Shown here piece after piece: positions 57,169-64,000 of a stretch of DNA of 64,000 bases. The DNA is from Lotus japonicus. Taxonomy: Eukaryota > Streptophyta > Magnoliopsida > Fabales > Fabaceae. Below the pieces are notes generated by a model that worked only from the letters and a program-made list of their open reading frames with translations, searched no databases and was not told the origin of the DNA. Position 1 is the stretch's first letter, and the number at the start of each line of letters is the position of its first letter. The DNA lies in assembly GCF_012489685.1 (NCBI RefSeq), contig NC_080044.1:75688732-75752731 (forward strand), given 5' to 3'. A program made the translations under genes and the position numbers.

Positions 57169-57445
57169 CAGTTTGGAAGAGTTTATTTAAGCTTATCTGA
57201 CAGCATAAGCTCTTATGCCAGTGTTTGAGAGGGCTTATGCAAACAGCTTATGACCTGCCATAAGCTATTTTCAGCTTATTTTCTTAAGCTACTCAGGATA
57301 GCTTATGAGAAACAGCTTATGCTTATGTACAACTTATTTTCAATTTATTTTAATAAATTTTTAAAAATAGCTTATGAATAAGCGCTTATGCCATAAGCGT
57401 TTATGATCATAAGCGCTTAATTAAGCTGTTTTTCTAAACAGAGCC
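57169..57445. mobile_element. hAT-like MITE
   Basis: The left end CAGTTTGGAAGAGTTTATTTAAG is roughly inverted at the right (complement GGCTCTGTTTAGAAAAACAGC then TTAATTAAG). The interior is dense in GCTTAT / ATAAGC motifs in both orientations, a common pattern of plant hAT MITEs. No duplication seen. Confidence 0.45.
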
Positions 57446-57736
57446 TTAACCGGTGTGAAACTCTAACTCTGCACTTGAATTCTTAACAATATTAAATTAA
57501 TGTGTTTTTCAAGTCTAAAAAAATTTGCATTGTGGTTGCCGACTAGGTGATATCAAAGAAAGTGTCAAAACCACCACACAAAATATCAGAGAAACACGTT
57601 GACAACCACACCCAATTATTAGCGTCATAGCCTCATAGGCATAGTTACAAAGCTTCCATGAAGGTTTATAATCATTGATCAATAGAAAGCACCTCCATCT
57701 TCCCCTCAGTACAAGCTTCCGTATAATCCATAATCC

Positions 57737-59260
57737 ATGGCTGAGGCAGCTCCCAAGAACCGCCACCCAAAAACCTCCACCACCAACCCTGTTACCAACA
57801 AGAAGGAAACCACAAACATTCTCCTGGGACGGTTCGAGCTAGGGAAGCTCCTCGGCCATGGAACCTTCGCCAAAGTCCACCATGCCCGGAACATCAAAAC
57901 CGGCGAAGGCGTCGCCATAAAGATCATCAACAAAGAGAAGATTCTCAAGAGTGGCCTAGTCTCACATATCAAGCGAGAGATCTCCATCCTCCGCCGTGTC
58001 CGCCACCCAAACATTGTGGAGCTCTTCGAAGTCATGGCGACCAAGACCAAGATCTACTTCGTGATGGAGTTCGTCCGCGGCGGCGAGCTCTTCAAGAAGG
58101 TTGCCAAAGGAAGACTTAAGGAAGAAGTCGCCAGAAAATACTTCCAGCAGTTAATCTGCGCGGTGGAGTTTTGCCACAGCAGAGGAGTTTTCCACCGTGA
58201 TTTGAAGCCTGAGAATTTGTTGTTAGACTTGGATGGAAACCTTAAGGTTGCTGACTTTGGACTCTCTGCGGTGTCTGATCAAATCAGGCAAGATGGGTTG
58301 TTTCACACGTTTTGTGGGACACCTGCTTATGTTGCTCCTGAGGTTCTTGGTAGAAAAGGCTATGATGGTGCTAAGGTTGATATTTGGTCTTGTGGGATTG
58401 TTCTGTTTGTGTTAATGGCTGGTTATTTGCCATTTCATGATCTTAATGTCATGGCAATGTACAAGAAGATTTACAAGGGTGAATTTCGTTGTCCTAGGTG
58501 GTTTTCCCCTGAACTCACCAAGCTTCTTATTAGGCTTCTTGATACAAACCCTGAAACCAGAATTTCAATTCCTGAGATTATGATGAATCCCTGGTTCAAG
58601 GAAGATTTCAAGCAAATCAAATTCTATGTGGAGGATGATAAAGTTTGTAGCATTGATCATGATGATGAGGGATTGCCATTGTTTAATTCAGAGTTCTCAG
58701 TTTCAGAATCTGACTCTGAGCTTGAGAGTATTAGAAGGAGGACGAGTCACAATAGTGCTAGTGGTTCTTCATTGCCAAGACCTGCGAGTTTGAATGCATT
58801 TGACATAATTTCATTTTCTCAAGGGTTTGATCTTTCTGGGTTGTTTGAGGAAAAGGAAGATAAGGCGAGGATTGTTACCAGCGCTTCAGTGTCGAAGATT
58901 ATATCGAAATTGGAGGAAATTGCTGAGCTTGTTAGATTTACAGTGAGGAAGAGAGATTGCAGGGTGAGCTTGGAGGGTTCTAGAGAAGGGGTGAAGGGGA
59001 AATTGACAATTGCTGTGGAGGTTTTTGAGCTGACACATTCGTTGGTGGTGGTGGAGGTGAAGAGAAAAGCAGGGGATAAAACAGAGTATGAGGAGTTTCT
59101 TAACTCTGAATTGAACCCTGCATTGCAGGGTTTGATGATGGAGGAAACTGCAACTTCTAGTTCATTTCATTCTGCACCTGCTGAACCTGAACCTTCTCAA
59201 CAACGCTCACTTTCTGATTCTGCTATTGACATACCTTCAGATGCTGAATCTTTGCAGTGA
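57737..59260 (+). CDS. CBL-interacting protein kinase (CIPK12/13/18-like)
   Basis: 507 residues without introns. Ser/Thr kinase of the SnRK3 family that is activated by calcineurin B-like calcium sensors and phosphorylates channels and transporters in ion and stress signalling. The kinase domain spans about 32-288: glycine loop GHGTFAKV (40-47), catalytic Lys62, HRDLKPEN (153-160), DFG (173-175) and the activation loop ending in YVAPE (198-202). The regulatory part contains the NAF motif in SLNAFDIISF (351-360), which binds the CBL, and a phosphatase-interaction region (about 385-412). The C-terminal tail is Ser/Glu-rich. N-terminus, kinase and NAF regions resemble the intronless Arabidopsis CIPK12/13/18 clade; the exact orthologue is undecided. 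All key residues are present. AATAAA at 59469-59474 is a likely polyadenylation signal. Confidence 0.96.
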   Translation: MAEAAPKNRHPKTSTTNPVTNKKETTNILLGRFELGKLLGHGTFAKVHHARNIKTGEGVAIKIINKEKILKSGLVSHIKREISILRRVRHPNIVELFEVMATKTKIYFVMEFVRGGELFKKVAKGRLKEEVARKYFQQLICAVEFCHSRGVFHRDLKPENLLLDLDGNLKVADFGLSAVSDQIRQDGLFHTFCGTPAYVAPEVLGRKGYDGAKVDIWSCGIVLFVLMAGYLPFHDLNVMAMYKKIYKGEFRCPRWFSPELTKLLIRLLDTNPETRISIPEIMMNPWFKEDFKQIKFYVEDDKVCSIDHDDEGLPLFNSEFSVSESDSELESIRRRTSHNSASGSSLPRPASLNAFDIISFSQGFDLSGLFEEKEDKARIVTSASVSKIISKLEEIAELVRFTVRKRDCRVSLEGSREGVKGKLTIAVEVFELTHSLVVVEVKRKAGDKTEYEEFLNSELNPALQGLMMEETATSSSFHSAPAEPEPSQQRSLSDSAIDIPSDAESLQ

Positions 59261-59769
59261 AATACCTGAAAAAAATGATAGAGAATAAGAGACAAGAGTA
59301 TCACATTCTTTTTTTGTTCTGTTTTTTCTATTTGTAGAATCTCTATGGGGTTTCTATTTCTATCTTTCTTTTGTTTTTCACCTAGGACTGTTCTGTTTTT
59401 TCTAATAGATGCAATTGTCCTTCTATGATCCAAATGCTGTAAGAAGAAGACTAATTTAATTAAAATGGAATAAATTTGCACACATGTCTTGGCACATTGC
59501 TGTGTTACTATTTTTTACATATTTTCATTCTGGATTGCAAGTAGTGAGAAAATAATTTTATGGCGTCAGATCTTTGTTTTAAGAGGGTTTGTTTTGAAAT
59601 TGATTTTCTTTGGTTGTTTAAGTCTTGGAAGTGCTCTTCTAGGGTAATTCTTATTTTGCCTTGGTTGTTGGCGGCGGTAGAGACTTAGCTTCTAGTTTTG
59701 ATGTTTTTGAGTTTTTGTTTCTTCATCATGTTTGTAATTTTGTTGTTGATTTCTTACCTAGCTTTCTTT

Positions 59770-59897
59770 TCAATCGAATAATGTAGTTTGAATTAAGGAA
59801 GTTCCTCCAGATTTCTCTTCTTTGATTCATCGTGATGCATTGGCTTCTATACCTGTTTCTTCTTAATAAATGACGTATGTTTCGAAAAAAAAAAAAC
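59770..59897 (+). mobile_element. LINE 3'-end fragment
   Basis: The frame EVPPDFSSLIHRDALASIPV ends in TAA at 59862 and is followed by a short UTR and an A12 tail (59886-59897). This is the usual end of plant LINE ORF2. The preceding 180 bp (from about 59580) may belong to it but is too degraded to read. Confidence 0.65.
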
Positions 59898-61319
59898 CAT
59901 ATAGCAATTACTTTTGATTAATTCATTAAGCATACATTTCAATGACTTTAGTCCTCAACTGGTTCCTATTACCTATATGCATTAGCAAGCCATTCTAGGA
60001 GAAACTTAGTGCATGTTTATATAAAAGTTGAGTACAATCAGAACAAGTTTTTATCCTAAGCCCTAAAAAGAGTTGGATTCACTCTGTATCTCAAAATTAG
60101 AAGTGAGAGGCAAAGATAGATTAATATTCCATGCCCTTCTAAGTTGGTCTGAAAATGTGAGGAGTTATTTCCGAGCATTCATCGTGGCACAACAACAACC
60201 TGTTACTGTTAGTATAAGAAATTAGATGCTTCTTCTGAATCTTCTCCAACGAGTTACAGATTGTAAAGGGTAACGAATACCTTTCTCTAGCGTGATGCCT
60301 AGGGCTGCTGATTCACGAGTATGTTTTCCATATTTCACTTTGACATATTCCAAAGCAAGGACTAATCAACCCAAGCAGTATATAAGATAAGTCAACAAGA
60401 ACATTGGTTGACGATAATAATCACATGTGATCTCAATATTGAAGGTTATATATAGTGTCAATTAGCTAAAGAAATAATAAACACTAATGTTTTACTCACA
60501 TCCTACCTCTACTTCTAAGTGTTAAAGGATATAAACAATTCACACCAAGCTTCTCAAAGGAGGATCTGATCTAGCACTACCATATGTTTGATAAAATATC
60601 TGATCTCCACTAATTATAAACCCCCGAGCATGCAATATTGAAAAGGTCATTCATAGGTTGTAATGTGCCCAAGAGAAAATTAAAGATAACATTTATTGTG
60701 GCAAACTAGAGCCTTTTTTTTTCATTTTGATTTCTCAAACTCCATGTGATTAAGGTAATTTTTCTTAATTGTTGTCATAACATGTAAAATGAATTTATGT
60801 ATTTCAAAATAAGAAATCATCCCATGCAAGGATCAAAATAAAAGATACCTAATAGATATATTGCATACTAATGGATAAACACACGATGACAAATTATGTT
60901 TCATTCCTATGAACGATAATCGAGCATTTTATCTCACGTAGAAAACGAGTTGAGTAATGAAGAAACTTATGAATTGTAATATCTGAAAAATTCATCCATG
61001 CAATTAAAAATATCAAGACTAATAATGAATAAAAAAATGAAGTGGAAAAAATGGAATAATACATGTGGTGCAGACGTGAAGGCATGTTAATGGTATGAGA
61101 GATTGACTCAGCAGAAACAAATGGCGCGTCCTAGTTACTACAACGAATTATAGAAAACATATTCGGAAAAATTAAAGTTTCTGTTGTTGTGAGAGCGGAA
61201 AATGTGGGTGTGTGATGATGACAGAGAAAGTGAGACAAGAGAGAAAACAACCCAACATTCTGAGACAGAGAGAGGAAGAGAGAGAGAGGGGAAGGGGAAA
61301 GAGAAAGGAAAAAACAGAG
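59898..61319. other. Intergenic, no gene seen
   Basis: AT-rich. A GA-rich tract (about 61195-61335) is near the start of the receptor-kinase transcript and may be part of its promoter. Confidence 0.4.
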
Positions 61320-62214
61320 AGAAAAAGAGACCTGAATCTGATGAAGATGATCGAAGGGAGATTCCTCTAAGATCATCCTGAAAAAGGCAGCAATTCACGT
61401 AAAGAATAAAAGGCTTCAAAGAAATTATACCAAACAGTTTCTTTCTTTGAACATTTTGCTGCTTTTTTCTGATTCCGGGTCTCAATTTTTACCCCTTCCC
61501 CCATTGCATCATCATCATCATCATCATCATCATTGCCCATTGTTGATTGTTACAGTTTCAACAAAAGGACCATTTGCATGGTAATTCAATGCTTTCTCAC
61601 CTTTTTGCACCTTTTTACCCTCAAATATATGCTTATTATATATATAATATATACATAGAAAGTTTGCTTGCTAATGGGGTTATTCCTTGTTTCTTCATTC
61701 TTATGGTTTTGGTTGGTTTTCAACTTTCATTGATTTTGAATTTGATGATTGGTTTTCTGTGTGGAATATTTTGTTTCAGCTCCCCCACATTGCTGGGAAT
61801 CATTTGACAGGAAGATATTGAGCTTAGTTATGTCTTTGTGGAGCAAAAGGTTGTAATGAAGAGATTAAATTATACAAAAATGAGGGACCCTAATGTGATC
61901 TTTGGACCTAAGAGCTACAAATATTTTTGCTTTCCACTGTAGCATCCAAGTTTAGCCTCGGTTGTGCATTTCTGCAGCTGCTAAAGACATATCATACTGA
62001 TACAGCTTAAAGAGATATAGATTGTCTCTAACAAGGTGACACTCACTGCCTTCAAACTACTATGGAAAGTAAGTGGGATCCGTTTGGAATATGGCTCAGA
62101 GTTTATGTTGGATTGATTTCTCTGTCAGGAATTCGACAGTGTTGGTCTCTGAATGATGAAGGTGATTTTCATGGATTGCCCCTTTCATTTACTCACCCTT
62201 TGCAGTGAATAATT
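61320..62214 (+). other. Probable 5' leader and leader intron of the LRR receptor kinase gene
   Basis: Contains a CATCAT microsatellite (61507-61533), possible donors (GCATG/GTAATTC near 61580) and an acceptor TTTGCAG at 62205 nine bases before the start codon. The exact transcript structure is unproven. Confidence 0.4.
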
Positions 62215-64000
62215 ATGGAATGCATTTCTTGTATCTTGATGTGTGGTTTTTTTGCTGTTGCATGTGGAATGGAACTTGCAGGATTGGCTTTGTTGGAATT
62301 TCGGTCAAGGATAACTTCTGATCCTTATGGTGCTCTGGCAAATTGGAATCCAAATGATTGCAACCCTTGCAAGTGGTTGGGTGTTCTTTGTGTTGATGGT
62401 AAAGTGCAAATGCTGTAAGTTTCTTTGCTTTCCTCCTTTTAAGTTTTCCACTAAGACAATATATATTCATCTGAAGACAGTGCTGATTTGCTTATAAGAT
62501 TTTGTGTCTTACTGCTACTTCTTGTAGAGACTTAACTGGGCTATCATTGGAAGGAACATTGACTCCTCATCTTGGGAAACTTAATCACCTAAAATATCTG
62601 TAAGGATTCTTCTCAATGTTCCTGTGCCTCCCCCAACCCTCCAAACAAAAAAAAGATATTCTTTATCTACCTTTATGTCCAAAGTAAAACACCTTATGGT
62701 GAAGCTTATAAACTAACTGTCCTAATTGGAAAATAGTTTAAAGTTGAAACATGAAAAGCTCTGATTGAATTCTTTGTCATATTGAAACAAAAAAAGCAGT
62801 TTAGTTGAATTATAATAGTAATTTATATTCCATTACATTTCTAATTCAGATATGCTCCCATTTATTACTGTGAAATAGTGTGTTATGCAAGAACAATTTT
62901 GTGGGCAACATTCCCAAAGAACTTGGAGACCTGGACAAGCTTGAGCTATTGGATTTAAGGGAAAATAACTTGACTGGAAGTGTCCCTGGAGAAATCAGAA
63001 GGAAAATATTGTTGAAACAATTGTAAGTTAGGCCTATATTAATTTTTGTATTTTGTTAGGCTTCGGGGTTTATATTCAGTGAAATATTGTTTTAACTCAG
63101 GTTGGTTCGTAACAATAAAATTGAAGGCAGTGTTCCCCAAGAACCCGGAAATATCAGATTGCCCTCCAAATCTCTATTTGTTGACAATTATTCATCACCT
63201 CTAGCAAGTTTATTTCTCCGCAAGAATCGAAAGTTTGCTCACTAGTAAGCACATCTTTATATTCCCCCCTGGCTGTGTGGCTGTATCAAACTTGTAACTT
63301 GTAATGGCATCATCCACTGGGATTGTCTTAATTTCTTGTATCTTTTATGGTTTACAATAGTGATTGAGTTTCCAATTTTTGACCTTTTGATCCATGGTGT
63401 GAACAGTGTGTGGTATAGTGGTTTCAAGCAATGGAACAAGATAGATTCATTGGCTATTCCAATTAAAGGAGCAGTTATAAAATACCTCAACGCCTTGGCA
63501 CTGCCACTGTGTGTATATAACTTTCTGCCCCATCTCAATCTTAATATGTAAATATGTTTTGTTTGCTTGTTGTGTTTAACTTACTAAAATTTTCTGCTTC
63601 TATTTGAAGGTTCAAGCGAGGACAGGCTACATATGAAGAGAATTTGTATGACAATCTGCCTAGTGAGTGGAGAACCTTGATTGATTTTGCGGTCTGAGAA
63701 ATTGAAAAATATGCTTTTAATTGACTTTCAAAACATCCCTTGAATCTTGTAGGTTCTGAAAAGTCAGAGATTGTCCCCAACATATCAAATCTAGTCAATT
63801 CTGCACGTCGTAAGTTACTCGACCAGTCCAGTAACCTTGCTGCTGCACCTTATACCGGTGGGCCTGCAGTACCGATAAGTGCTGTTCCAGTTACCCTGAG
63901 TAGTGGAGCTTTCCCAGCTGTGCCAGATGCCAGTAAGAAACAAATTGAGTCACCTGCATCACTGCCTCCACCTTCTCATTCTCCACATGATACTTTTAAT
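62215..64000 (+). CDS. MRH1-like LRR receptor-like kinase, 5' part (runs off window)
   Basis: Exons read as 62215-62414, 62528-62599, 62879-63022, 63101-63244, 63407-63508, 63610-63662 and 63753 onwards. All introns have GT-AG ends and phases agree. Exon 1 encodes a signal-peptide-like N-terminus and the LRRNT cap (LALLEFRSRI...NWNPNDCNPCKWLGV). Exons 2-4 are multiples of 24 codons and encode leucine-rich repeats (LSLEGTLTPHLGKL; FVGNIPKELGDLDKLELLDL). Exons 5-6 contain WYSGFKQWNKIDSLAIPIKG and LFKRG, and exon 7 has NSARRKLLDQSSNLAAAPYT then a Pro/Ser-rich stalk. This layout matches the MORPHOGENESIS OF ROOT HAIR 1 group (Arabidopsis MRH1/MDIS1-interacting receptor kinases). The transmembrane and kinase parts lie beyond the window. 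Cell-surface signalling role is inferred from the family. Confidence 0.88.

Noticed and set aside
61131..61485. Minus-strand frames rich in Ser/Leu/Phe
   Set aside because: Produced by the GA-rich tract upstream of the receptor kinase; no domain.

Overview
The window is nuclear DNA of a flowering plant. Genes are few, short and split by GT-AG introns, and they sit in AT-rich DNA crowded with plant transposon families. The mix of a SIRE1/Maximus-type Copia element, tRNA-derived SINEs and Stowaway MITEs suggests a eudicot, probably a legume, but I cannot name the species. No organelle, bacterial or CRISPR sequence was seen.

Four host genes are supported. A plant-specific ALOG (LSH-type) transcription factor lies at 4456-5043 (+). 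A PADRE (DUF4228) stress-related protein lies at 21798-22319 (-). An intronless CBL-interacting protein kinase close to the CIPK12/13/18 group lies at 57737-59260 (+). The 5' part of an MRH1-like leucine-rich-repeat receptor kinase starts at 62215 (+), is readable as seven exons, and runs off the right edge. A multi-exon non-coding transcript at 45.2-47.4 kb is possible but unproven. A B-lectin gene fragment lies near 8.6 kb.

Mobile DNA makes up most of the rest. (1) A Tork/TNT1-type Copia element (11791-20734) has near-identical LTRs and an ATGAT duplication. Its reverse-transcriptase domain is split by a 4.1-kb non-autonomous LTR element (14845-18973, minus strand, tRNA-Asp primer site) with its own GGTGT duplication. 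(2) A 12.1-kb Sirevirus-type Copia element (32062-44133, minus strand) has LTRs differing at only a few sites. It carries gag, pol, a long env-like ORF and multiple polypurine tracts, plus a small ORF on the opposite strand with its own TATA box and polyadenylation signal. (3) A Pack-MULE-like element (23688-24814) carries what looks like a piece of an ABC1 kinase gene. (4) There are three Helitron 3' ends, several fold-back MULE-type MITEs with 9-10 bp duplications, Stowaway, CACTA-like and hAT-like MITEs, at least four SINEs with clear target duplications, and 5'-truncated LINEs.

The host genes do not form a pathway. Two of them (CIPK and the receptor kinase) are signalling components lying 3 kb apart, and the PADRE gene stands alone between transposons. 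The most unusual item is the antisense gene-like unit between the env-like ORF and the 3' LTR of the Sirevirus. Coordinates of element ends come from reading LTR/TIR termini and target-site duplications by eye. Homology names come from motif recognition, not from database searches.
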